Assembly (NCBI GenBank): GCA_964527585.1
Contig: CAZGPE010000007.1
Location: 1 to 64,000, forward strand
Reading direction: 5' to 3'
Length of the DNA stretch: 64,000 bases
Origin: Fimenecus sp964527585
Lineage (GTDB): Bacteria; Bacillota; Clostridia; Oscillospirales; Acutalibacteraceae
In this document: in pieces, positions 51,722 to 60,076 of the stretch
Layout: the number at the start of each line of letters is the position of its first letter
Position numbering within the stretch: position 1 is the stretch's first letter
Position numbers and translations under genes: made by a program
Notes under the pieces: model-generated
What the model saw: the letters and a program-made list of their open reading frames with translations, nothing else
Database searches by the model: none
What the model was told of the DNA's origin: nothing

Positions 51722-51959
51722 TAACAAATTTTTTGCTATTCGCATATTTTCATAAAGCGGAAGGATTAAAAAACAGCTATCACTCTGTTTATTATCAAAC
51801 CAATCGGCGAAGTGGTGTGCCGAAAAGCAACCGCTGAATAAAATATATGCTTAAAAGCCGATTAAATGTAAGCGAATTTTTTAATTTCCGCAAGGATGCC
51901 GAACCGGAAGCCCGGCACCCTCGTATAAAATTGTTTGTTAAGATTAAACCGAAGTTTAA
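51722..51959. other. Intergenic region after the giant dockerin gene
   Basis: Contains an imperfect GC-rich hairpin near 51893-51925 (AGGATGCCG...CGGCACCCT) without a clear T-run and a short ACAG...CTGT stem followed by TTTTTT on the minus strand near 51768-51780. Together they may end the giant gene transcript. No other feature seen. Confidence 0.4.
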
Positions 51960-54900
51960 TTATTTAACCTGTGAAATAGCATCAGCGTTGCCGACTGCTG
52001 CGCTCATAATAGCAGACATATCTGCGATTGTAACAGAGCCGCTTGCATCGGTATCGGCTGCCTTAGAATAAACGCCGTCAAGTGTTGAAATGTTGTTGAT
52101 GTCCTTGTCAACATAGAATGCGTCGAATGCATCGACAGCACCGTCGCCGTTAACATCGCCGTAGATAACAACATAGTAAGTTGTAAGAACGCCGACACCG
52201 TCAACGGAAACATCAACCTTAGCACCTGTACCGTAAGCGTTAGCCTTGGAAGCTACAACGGAAAGTTTAGCAGCGGAGTTAGAAGCCTTAATGTTAGCAA
52301 GGAGACCTTCAGCCGATGTGATCGAGCCGGGGGTGATACCCTGAATGTATCTAACTGTCTGTTCAACCTGGTTTACAACACCTGAACCGCTCTTGTCAAC
52401 GGTTACGGATGAAACGAAGTTGTTGAGAGCTGCCTGAAGTTTGTCGCAAGCTGCGTCAACTTTTGCTTTCTCTTTGTTTGTGTTAAGTCTGTCATAAGCT
52501 TTGTAAGTAAGTGCCGAACGGCTGTAAAGGATGCCTTCGTAATCAATTCCGTCAACCGTTACATCGTATTCAACACCGAGAGCCTTAACAAGCTCTTTCC
52601 AAGCGTCAGTAGCGTTAACGCCGTCAGCAACTCTGAAGTAGTCGTTGAAGTGGTTAACAACTGCGTTAGCCTGCGAGATGAGAGTTGAAAGCTCACCGTC
52701 AAGATAGCCGTCATCCTTCATCGAAGCGTATGCGGGGATGAGGTCGTTCTGAGCCTTCATAAGAGCATACTTAGCATCGAATACATCGGACTGATGAGCC
52801 TTGGTATCATTGTAAACCGCCTTAGCGTTAGCAAGAGCGTCAGCGTAAGCAGCCCAGGAATCTGTGCTGTAAGCGGACTGAACATAGTTCTTGCCTTCGG
52901 CTACTTCGATTTCCTGTTTAAGATAATCCTTAACAACAGTTGATCTCCAGTTAGCATCCATAAACGAGAAGTAATATTTAAGGAGTGCGATCTGGTCATC
53001 CATCTGAAGTGAGGAATAAGTGGGTGCTGTCCAAGCGGCAACAGCTTCTTCCCAAGCAGCAAGAGACTGAGCGTCGGGATCTTTAAGAGTAGCGTTAATA
53101 CCAGTCTTAAGATTCGAGTTGCTTGCGTTGGCAATTGCCGTGATAACAGCCTCAGAGAGTTCTTCGCCTTCGATTGATTTGCCGGGTTTAGCGGGTTGCT
53201 CATAAGCGGCAATTATTGTACGGGCAGCGTTTCTCTGATTTTCGTACTGGAAGTACTCATAAAGTTCGTGGTCCTGATAGTCGATATCGTTAGCCTTATC
53301 GGTTTCGATAGCATCAAGAGCCTCAATAAGAGTATCAACGCTTGTTGTAACTGTTACCTTTTTGAACGCTTTAAGTGCTTCATAAGCGTTTTCAAGTTCT
53401 GTAACTGTGTCTTCCATATATGCCATTACATCGTCAATATAACTTGTTGTCTTGGGAGCATATACAAGATAAACAGCGTCTTTAATTGCTTCTTCATAAG
53501 TTGCGTATGCTTCCTGAGCATCTACGCCGTAATCGGAAGCGCTCAATCCGTAACCGAGGTACTTGTCAAGAGCTTTTGCAAGACCGTAATCGGTGTAGTG
53601 GATGAAGTCAACATCCCATGATTTACTCTTTGTTGCGGAAACCGTGGTATGTGTCTTACAAGTAAAGTTAACAGAACCGGCATCGTAATAACCGTATTCC
53701 ATTTCGGTGTCTTCGGTAACTCCGGAAGCGGCGCTCCACAACTTACCTGTGATGTTGTGAGGTCCGTCGTCTTTCGCCATTTTTACTGCCGACCAAGAAC
53801 TTGTTCCGTTAAGTGTAAAGTACTGCGAGAAGTTTGCAGCCGGATTTGTGCCGTATGCAACCTTCTGCAAGTCAACTGTGTAAGTTGAACCTAAACTCGA
53901 ATAAGTATGAGAAATCGAAGCAGAATAGTTTGTAACATCTTCATAAAGGTTTTGAGTAAATACATATTTGTTATATGCATCTGTCTGCCAATAGTTTTTG
54001 TCGTTCGCATCATACTTATCGTTTTCCTGATCCCAATAAGAAGCGTAACGGGCATAGATTGTTTTCTTCTGCTCGCCGCCGATTGCCTTACCGTCTTTAC
54101 CTGTATAAGAATAAGTAACGGTAATCTTTGTTACATCGTCGGATGCGGGAACGGTAATCGGAAGTTCAACTGTTGCACCGGGAACAACTTCGCACGGGAA
54201 TCCGCTGACTGATACATCTGCGTCGGCTTCGACATTGGAAACCGTAATTACATACGACTGATCCTGTTTGTCGGAGTTTCTGTGTTTCTGAAGCATACCG
54301 CCGGAAGCGTTATAGAATCTCAACACATTTGTTCCTTCACTGTGCAAATAGTTATCGCCCGATGCGGTTGATAAGTAAATTGAAGGCTCGGAATAAGTCT
54401 GAATGCCTGTCTTCCAACCGAGGAACATATTTGCAAGCGGCATAATCGGAACAAGAAGTCCGTTGTTTGTCGCTGTTTCGAGTTTACCTACAAGGTTAAC
54501 TACGAGAGTTTTAAGGTTGCTCTGGTTAAGAACAGCATCAAGTGATGAGAAGGTAGCGTCGTCAAGAAGTGTGTAGTTGCCTGCAACTTTGTAAACGATA
54601 CCGTTGAGAAGGTCTCTTACAACATTGATAAGCTGTGTCATAACATTTGAGTTCTTCAAAAGTCCGTCCGGAACTGTAAGGATGCTTGCAACGGTCGAAA
54701 GATCGAGGTTAAGCAAACCGTTAACGAGTTTTTCTCTGAGGACATTTTCAAGATGTGTGCCGCTTGTTGAAGAAGCACCGCTGTCATTGAATACTTCATC
54801 GAGAGGAAGGAGTTTAAGGAGAACCGTATTAAGTTTCTTCCAAGGATCCTGATATGTCGCAAGGTCAACTGTGTCGCCGCAATCAACGAGCTTCTCGAAG

Positions 54901-57188
54901 CCCCAAGCCCATTCCTGAGTTGAAGTAAGAGCCCAGTCGATGATCCAGTCAACTTTGTACTGCCAGTTCGGAATCGAATTGACATAAGTTGCGCCTGCGG
55001 AATAAGTATAAGCAGAAGCATCGCTTGAGGGAACAACGCCGAGGGCGTTCATTGCGCCGTAATAACCTACAGTGCTGTCTTCACCGAGGTCGGTGATGTT
55101 TCTCAAGTAATACATACCGAGGTCAATACCCATCAAAACAGCGGTATCTACCCAGTAGTCTGTGTCATACTTAGAACCTGTAAGAAGTGTCTTTGTGCTG
55201 TAATCTGTGTAGATGAGTGCATCGAAGTTGTATGCGGGAACAAGCTGTGTAAAGAGCTCACGAAGAACTACAACTGCGAGAGCCGCTACGGAAACATCTT
55301 CAGCGCTGTCTGTTCCGACAGTCTTGCAGAGTTTGTCTTCAGCGGGAAGCATTGCCTGAGGCATAACAAGTTCGATAATCGAAGCAACAAGGCCGACGAG
55401 AGCCTGCTTTGTTGTACCGTTCATCATCATATTGTAGTACGGCGAAAGGTTAGAATCATTATAATACTCGTCGAAGATTTCTTCGGGAGCCATATTGAAG
55501 ACATATCTTGCAGCTTTGATAAGATTGTCAACAACTTTGTCAAGTCCGCCGTTCTGCCAGCCGAGTCCGGTCTTAATGTCATAAGTCTTGCCTTTGATTT
55601 CGAAGGAGTCAACGAGACATTCGTCGATTACATCGTAAACAAAAGTATTAAGAGCTGAAATAAGGCTTGAATATCCGGCTGTTGAATTAGAAATCGAAGA
55701 ACCGCTTACTTTCGGAATATACTTGTCGATGAAGCCGTCGCCGATGTTCCAATCCCAGTTGAACATATAGTAATATGTGCTGATATTTGAGGGGATTGTT
55801 CCTACAAAGTAAGAATCTTCATAACGGTAATAAGGTGTACCGTCGATTACTTTGTAATCCGAATAACCCCAAAGGTATTCGCCCTGTTCCTTAGTAAAGA
55901 ACTTATCGGGATCGCCTGTTGCCGAAGCAGCAGCCTTAACTTCTTCGCCTGTCATTTCGGTGAATTCAACATCGAATGCGCTTGCGAGAAGCTTTTTAAC
56001 CGAACCGTTAAGCACTACGGGAGCCATCTCGTCAAATACATAAGGAATGAATTTGTAGAGAAGGGTAAGAGCGCTGTCATCACCGTTGAAGCTGAAGCTG
56101 AGTGCGCCGGAATCAAGAGCCTTCTTAACAGAAGGAAGAAGATAACCTGCGTCGCCCGACTTATACCATTTAAGAGTCTGGTCGCCTTCATAGTCTGCGG
56201 GAGCTTTGAAGACATAAGTTGTGCCGCCTTCATTCTCGAGAGCCTTGGTGTATGTAACAGTCTTTGTCCATGTGTTTTCAACGCCTGTTGTCGAAAGGAG
56301 AACAGGGTAGTTGTAATCGTACTGAGTGATTGAGTTTCCGTCTGCGGAAATTTCAAAGTATCTTGAAGTTGTGTTCGCAGCTGTCGGAAGAGATGTGGTA
56401 TAACCGAGGTCGGTACCCTTTGAGTCAACTCTGTACGAAGTCCAGTTCATCGGTTTTGCGAAAAGATTTGTGATCAATGAGTCGAGAACCGATGCCATAC
56501 CGCCGTTACCGGAAGTATTTGTGTAAGTTCCTCTTTCCGTTGCGGTGTCATCCGGTCTTGCGAAAAGCGGATATACGCCCTGCTTAACAGCACCGGGGAT
56601 ATCGCTAATCAACGCATTAAGAGATTTTCTGATATCCGGGAAACCGGGGATCATATTGTTGATCAATCCCAAGTCGATACCGTCTTCAAATACGGTTGTT
56701 ACCGCTTTGGTGTTTGCGGAAAGAAGCTGCATAATCTCAGCAACGATTGTTGTATGAGCTGTTGTGTCTCTTGACATTCCGGATTCCCAAGAACTGAAAG
56801 AAAGTTCTTCAAGAAGTCCAAGGTTAGCGAATAATTTTGCTATACCCCATGCTGTAGATGACATTGAACTCTTGAAACTGTCAAATGAAACGAGAACTCT
56901 GTCAATTGATGTTAAATCTATTGTGATTGTGATACCCATAACATCAACAACTGTACCCATATTCAAGTTCAAAGAGGGAAGAAGATTGTCAAGTTCGTCG
57001 AATACTATCGACAGTCTCTCTTCGGTTGAAAGTCTTGTTACCTGACCGTAAGGAGAGTAAGCGTTGAGCGCTTCCAACTCGCTAACTGTCTTGTACTCCG
57101 CTTTAGCGGCGAAGGACGCAACCGAAAGAGATGAGAAAATCATAAGAACTGCTAAGATTACACTTAACAATTTTACAGACTTTTTCAT
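51960..57188 (-). CDS. Giant secreted protein with C-terminal dockerin
   Basis: A 1742-residue exported protein. Signal peptide of about 27 residues (ends SVASFAAKA). The first ~1000 residues are a large domain of unknown family. Around 1000-1220 is a beta-sandwich-like part. Residues ~1230-1650 are helical and FIVAR-like, with repeated YxxAxxxAxxxY patterns that often form stalks. The last ~70 residues are a dockerin-like pair: DVNGDGAVDAFDAFYVDKDI, then DTDASGSVTIADMSAIMSAA. AGGAGG is 8 nt before the ATG. The gene has a strong promoter and a long structured leader. Probably docks to a cohesin-bearing partner on the cell surface. Confidence 0.85.
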   Translation of the reverse strand: MKKSVKLLSVILAVLMIFSSLSVASFAAKAEYKTVSELEALNAYSPYGQVTRLSTEERLSIVFDELDNLLPSLNLNMGTVVDVMGITITIDLTSIDRVLVSFDSFKSSMSSTAWGIAKLFANLGLLEELSFSSWESGMSRDTTAHTTIVAEIMQLLSANTKAVTTVFEDGIDLGLINNMIPGFPDIRKSLNALISDIPGAVKQGVYPLFARPDDTATERGTYTNTSGNGGMASVLDSLITNLFAKPMNWTSYRVDSKGTDLGYTTSLPTAANTTSRYFEISADGNSITQYDYNYPVLLSTTGVENTWTKTVTYTKALENEGGTTYVFKAPADYEGDQTLKWYKSGDAGYLLPSVKKALDSGALSFSFNGDDSALTLLYKFIPYVFDEMAPVVLNGSVKKLLASAFDVEFTEMTGEEVKAAASATGDPDKFFTKEQGEYLWGYSDYKVIDGTPYYRYEDSYFVGTIPSNISTYYYMFNWDWNIGDGFIDKYIPKVSGSSISNSTAGYSSLISALNTFVYDVIDECLVDSFEIKGKTYDIKTGLGWQNGGLDKVVDNLIKAARYVFNMAPEEIFDEYYNDSNLSPYYNMMMNGTTKQALVGLVASIIELVMPQAMLPAEDKLCKTVGTDSAEDVSVAALAVVVLRELFTQLVPAYNFDALIYTDYSTKTLLTGSKYDTDYWVDTAVLMGIDLGMYYLRNITDLGEDSTVGYYGAMNALGVVPSSDASAYTYSAGATYVNSIPNWQYKVDWIIDWALTSTQEWAWGFEKLVDCGDTVDLATYQDPWKKLNTVLLKLLPLDEVFNDSGASSTSGTHLENVLREKLVNGLLNLDLSTVASILTVPDGLLKNSNVMTQLINVVRDLLNGIVYKVAGNYTLLDDATFSSLDAVLNQSNLKTLVVNLVGKLETATNNGLLVPIMPLANMFLGWKTGIQTYSEPSIYLSTASGDNYLHSEGTNVLRFYNASGGMLQKHRNSDKQDQSYVITVSNVEADADVSVSGFPCEVVPGATVELPITVPASDDVTKITVTYSYTGKDGKAIGGEQKKTIYARYASYWDQENDKYDANDKNYWQTDAYNKYVFTQNLYEDVTNYSASISHTYSSLGSTYTVDLQKVAYGTNPAANFSQYFTLNGTSSWSAVKMAKDDGPHNITGKLWSAASGVTEDTEMEYGYYDAGSVNFTCKTHTTVSATKSKSWDVDFIHYTDYGLAKALDKYLGYGLSASDYGVDAQEAYATYEEAIKDAVYLVYAPKTTSYIDDVMAYMEDTVTELENAYEALKAFKKVTVTTSVDTLIEALDAIETDKANDIDYQDHELYEYFQYENQRNAARTIIAAYEQPAKPGKSIEGEELSEAVITAIANASNSNLKTGINATLKDPDAQSLAAWEEAVAAWTAPTYSSLQMDDQIALLKYYFSFMDANWRSTVVKDYLKQEIEVAEGKNYVQSAYSTDSWAAYADALANAKAVYNDTKAHQSDVFDAKYALMKAQNDLIPAYASMKDDGYLDGELSTLISQANAVVNHFNDYFRVADGVNATDAWKELVKALGVEYDVTVDGIDYEGILYSRSALTYKAYDRLNTNKEKAKVDAACDKLQAALNNFVSSVTVDKSGSGVVNQVEQTVRYIQGITPGSITSAEGLLANIKASNSAAKLSVVASKANAYGTGAKVDVSVDGVGVLTTYYVVIYGDVNGDGAVDAFDAFYVDKDINNISTLDGVYSKAADTDASGSVTIADMSAIMSAAVGNADAISQVK

Positions 57189-57541
57189 TTGTTTACCTCC
57201 TAATTAATAGCATTAAATGTTTTAACGCTTGCACCCTGAATAACGAGTGCCGACGAGGGTGCGCCGTCGACTGTTTGCGACTTCAGTTTGTTTCCTGCCT
57301 CTGACCGCTCCTAAAATGGAAGGTTTCCGCAAACAAAGCCTTGTTTAACTCGGTAGGCTCCCACCATTCCCACTATTTGCAAGTCGGTGGGAGACGATGA
57401 TACACACCCGAGTGATATTACCAAAGGATGTGTATCATATAGGTGCGAGTTCGCCGTAAATTATATTTTCATATAACTTAGGCATAACGAATGTATCTTA
57501 AAAAATTCGACACTTCGCCCCATTACACCATTCCTATGGTT
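57189..57541 (-). ncRNA. Long structured 5' leader, unidentified RNA element
   Basis: About 350 nt from a near-perfect promoter to the giant gene. Strong internal pairings are visible on the minus strand: GATACACA with TGTGTATC (57388-57436 area), CTCCCACC with GGTGGGAG (57358-57395 area), and GCACCC with GGGTGC near the gene. Several GC-rich paired blocks are separated by conserved-looking unpaired stretches (GCGGAAACC, GGAAACAAAC). The coding start follows directly, so it may be a riboswitch-like or stability element, or a processed ncRNA. It was not matched to a known RNA family by reading; raiA-type and other large clostridial RNAs should be tested. Confidence 0.55.
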
Positions 57542-57547
57542 AATCAA

Positions 57548-57576
57548 ATTATAGTTTTTTCTTATAAAAAAGTCAA
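57548..57576 (-). promoter_or_regulatory. Sigma-A promoter of the giant dockerin gene and leader
   Basis: Minus strand TTGACT (57571-57576), a 17-nt spacer and TATAAT (57548-57553). Confidence 0.9.
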
Positions 57577-57954
57577 TCAATTATTCACATTTTCATTCCG
57601 TTTTTCCGATTTCAACAAATATATTTGTTATTTTTGGTCAAAATAATCAATAAAATTTGTCAACTTTTCCACAAAATTATGAACAAATTGTGAACATTTT
57701 GTTTTTAGTCATTTTTTGAACAAAGTTTTCGTCAATCGCCGCATTTTTTCAACATTTTGCCATACTTTGTTGATTATTTTAGCCCCCACAACATCTTGTA
57801 TTTCCCGTTTTTTCCCCGTCAAAATATTGTTTACTTTTTAACAATGAAATTCTATCGCCTATTTTTCCTTTACCTTTCTCCGTTTCACCGATTTCAATAA
57901 ATGTCTTTGTTGTTTTTTATTCAAAATATTATTTATCATTTTACAATTATATCC
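57577..57954. other. AT-rich intergenic region with a degenerate direct repeat
   Basis: No gene seen. A ~55-bp stretch at about 57597-57652 (CCGTTTTTCCGATTTCAACA and onward) recurs imperfectly at about 57887-57940 (CCGTTTCACCGATTTCAATA and onward). Confidence 0.45.
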
Positions 57955-58395
57955 TACCCGTAGGGGCGGCGTTCCGCCGCCCGTAATTCCATTCCCTATC
58001 CCACTTTCTGCAAAATCCTACCCGTAGGGGCGGCGTTCCGCCGCCCGTATTTACCGAAACATCGCATTATCGGGTTATCGAATATATATATTTCATTAAT
58101 CGCCCGGAAAATTTGCAATTGACGGAAACGGGATTTCCCATTTTATTTTCTGCGAATCTCACGAGCGGCGGAACGCCGCCCCTATGAATTGTTGTAACCC
58201 GTCGATTTGCTCTTGCAACGACAACGGGCGGCGAAACGCCGCCCCTACGAATTGTTGTAACCCGTCGATTTGCTCTTGCAACGGTAACGGGCGGCGAAAC
58301 GCCGCCCGTACGAATTGTTGTAACCCGTCAATTTATTCTTGCAACGACAACGGGCGGCGAAACGCCGCCCCTACGGGTGATGGGTAACCTGTGAA
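57955..58395. repeat. GC-rich palindromic repeat cassette 2
   Basis: Six 19-bp palindromes: reverse type GGGCGGCGTTCCGCCGCCC at 57964 and 58028; forward type at 58163 (GAGCGGCGGAACGCCGCCC), 58226, 58289 and 58352. The last three lie exactly 63 bp apart within units that contain TTGTTGTAACCCGTC and TTGCAACG. The order (two reverse copies, a spacer with ATTATCGGGTTATCG and GACGGAAACGGGA, then forward copies) is the same as in cassette 1 and in the same direction. Non-coding. Confidence 0.9.
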
Positions 58396-58460
58396 TTATA
58401 CAATATTAAAATCATACCATCATACAAATGTGAAATAACATATAAATCCGCAAACATAAA

Positions 58461-58500
58461 ACTCCCCTTACGGTCAAGCACATTCAACCGTAGGGGGAGT
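58461..58500 (-). terminator. Terminator after the HD-GYP gene
   Basis: ACTCCCCTTACGGT ... ACCGTAGGGGGAGT hairpin, followed on the minus strand by TTTATGTTTG. Confidence 0.78.
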
Positions 58501-58533
58501 AATTATTTATCCATACATTGTAGAACAGAGCAA

Positions 58534-59298
58534 TTACTGTCTGTCAAAATATCCGCTGTCAATCATTTCAATAAGGATTTTGACGATTTTCGGATCAAAC
58601 TGCACGCCTGCGCCTTTCTCAAACTCAGCCCGTATCTCCTCTTTTGAGAAAACTTTATGATAAACCCGTTCCGAAGCCATCGCATCATACGCATCGGCAA
58701 CTCCGATTATCCGCCCTTCAAGACTTATTTCGCCGCCCTTCAATCCGTGTGGATAACCGCTTCCGTCATAACGCTCATGGTGTTCTCTGGCTCCGATTGC
58801 GATATTTTTAACCGCCGTAAGTTCCGAAAGTATATCAGCTCCGACTGTCGTATGCAATTTCACCGACGCATATTCATCATCGGTGAGTTTATCCGGCTTG
58901 TTGAGTATCGAATCGGGTATTCCGATTTTTCCGATGTCGTGCAAAAGTCCGGCATAATAAATTCCGTCGAGTCTTGAAGCCTTCACTCCGTATCTGCGTG
59001 CGATTTCCCGTGAATACTTCGCCACCGCTTCCGAATGTCCCCTTGTATAAGGATCTTTCGCATCAAGAGTTTTCGAAAACGCAAGCATTGTCTGGTCGAT
59101 TACTTTTTTCAGATATTTTTTCTTTTTTCTGTTTCTGAAAGTCTGTATGACATAAACGGTAGGAAGCACAAGCATAAAAACCGCTATCAATGTCAGGATT
59201 TTCAGCGCAACTATCTGTTTGTCGGACAATTCGACAGCCAACGGGAGCAAAGCAAATACCTGTCCCGTAAAAAACGCATTAAGCGTAACACCGGTCAT
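58534..59298 (-). CDS. Membrane-anchored HD-GYP domain phosphodiesterase
   Basis: A 254-residue protein with an N-terminal pair of hydrophobic helices (about 1-55) and a cytoplasmic HD-GYP domain. HD motif LLHDIGKIGIPD, then LHTTVGADIL, HHERYDGSGYPHGLKG (which carries the GYP signature) and VADAYDAM: all metal ligands are present, so it should hydrolyse cyclic di-GMP or a related dinucleotide. No sensory domain apart from the helices. GAGGGG precedes the ATG; own promoter and terminator. Type IV pili are often controlled by c-di-GMP, but a link with the pilus locus 15 kb away is only inference. Confidence 0.93.
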   Translation of the reverse strand: MTGVTLNAFFTGQVFALLPLAVELSDKQIVALKILTLIAVFMLVLPTVYVIQTFRNRKKKKYLKKVIDQTMLAFSKTLDAKDPYTRGHSEAVAKYSREIARRYGVKASRLDGIYYAGLLHDIGKIGIPDSILNKPDKLTDDEYASVKLHTTVGADILSELTAVKNIAIGAREHHERYDGSGYPHGLKGGEISLEGRIIGVADAYDAMASERVYHKVFSKEEIRAEFEKGAGVQFDPKIVKILIEMIDSGYFDRQ

Positions 59299-59329
59299 TT
59301 ACTTTTCCCCTCTCCTTAGCCTAACTTTA

Positions 59330-59358
59330 ATTCTACTCTCTTTATTCGCCTTTTTCAA
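59330..59358 (-). promoter_or_regulatory. Sigma-A promoter of the HD-GYP gene
   Basis: Minus strand TTGAAA (59353-59358), a 17-nt spacer and TAGAAT (59330-59335). Confidence 0.7.
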
Positions 59359-59412
59359 CGGCAAAACATACAAAATATCTTTCAATAAATCGGTCAATTC
59401 CACCAAAGAAAA

Positions 59413-59443
59413 AAACGGTCGGCGCTTACACGCCAACCGTTTA
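59413..59443 (-). terminator. Terminator of the three-gene anchored-protein operon
   Basis: AAACGGTTGGCG-TGTAAG-CGCCGACCGTTT on the minus strand (one mismatch) followed by TTTTTCTTT. Confidence 0.85.
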
Positions 59444-59461
59444 ATATATTTTATAGGGATA

Positions 59462-60058
59462 TTATGCGCCGATTCCGCCGAGAATGTCATCAAGGCTTCC
59501 GCTGAGATCTCCGAGATCACCGAGACCGGAATCACTTCCGTCGCCGCCGATTATTCCGCCGATTGTATCGCCAAGGCCGTCTCCGAGATCGCCGATACCT
59601 TCATCGCTTTCTATCTTATCGGCAACACCGTAGAAGAAATCTTTTACCGATGTTCCGGCACCTTCGATTGCATCGCCTGCACCTGAAAGGTCAATATCTC
59701 CGAGTCCGCCGAGAAGTCCCGTGATTGTTCCGAGAATATCGAAGCTGTCATCCGATGAATCGGAATCCGTACTTGTCGTTGTCTGAGTCGGTTCGGTTGT
59801 TGCCGGAGCAGATGTTGTCGGCTCGGTTACAGCGTCATCCGATTTCGAAGCGGGAACAGTAACTTTCTGAATAACTGTCTGAGGTTCTTCGATAATCTGT
59901 TTAACCTGATGGCCGTCCTTTGCACCTACGACATAAACAACCGCAGTTATAGCAACCGCACAAGCAACTGCGCCGATTCTCGCCCAAACTTTTTTCTTAC
60001 CGAGTTTCTTTTCGGCAAGTTGTTCGGGAGTTAACTGCACTTTGTTTTTCTTTGCCAT
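59462..60058 (-). CDS. Membrane-anchored protein with shared LTPE N-terminus, Gly/Asp-rich
   Basis: A 198-residue protein with a short cytoplasmic start MAKKNKVQLTPEQLAEKKLG, one membrane helix (about 28-46), a Thr/Ser/Pro-rich linker (70-105) and a Gly/Asp/Leu/Ile-rich C-terminal part with LGGLGDIDLSGAGDAI and similar short repeats. The N-terminus is nearly identical to that of the two upstream proteins, while the outer part is unrelated. Third gene of the operon (18 nt after the previous stop), before a terminator. Function unknown; a surface-exposed low-complexity protein. Confidence 0.75.
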   Translation of the reverse strand: MAKKNKVQLTPEQLAEKKLGKKKVWARIGAVACAVAITAVVYVVGAKDGHQVKQIIEEPQTVIQKVTVPASKSDDAVTEPTTSAPATTEPTQTTTSTDSDSSDDSFDILGTITGLLGGLGDIDLSGAGDAIEGAGTSVKDFFYGVADKIESDEGIGDLGDGLGDTIGGIIGGDGSDSGLGDLGDLSGSLDDILGGIGA

Positions 60059-60076
60059 TATAGTTGCCTCCTAAAC

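Noticed and set aside
57189..57541. tmRNA, RNase P or SRP RNA
   Set aside because: Diagnostic segments (tRNA-like CCA end, the RNase P core, GGAAGGAAGCA-type SRP loop) are absent and the element leads straight into a coding region.
58184..58387. Open frame with Cys/Asn-rich repeats over the palindromic cassette
   Set aside because: The translation only mirrors the 63-bp DNA repeat; there is no ribosome binding site, and the frame ends with the repeat.
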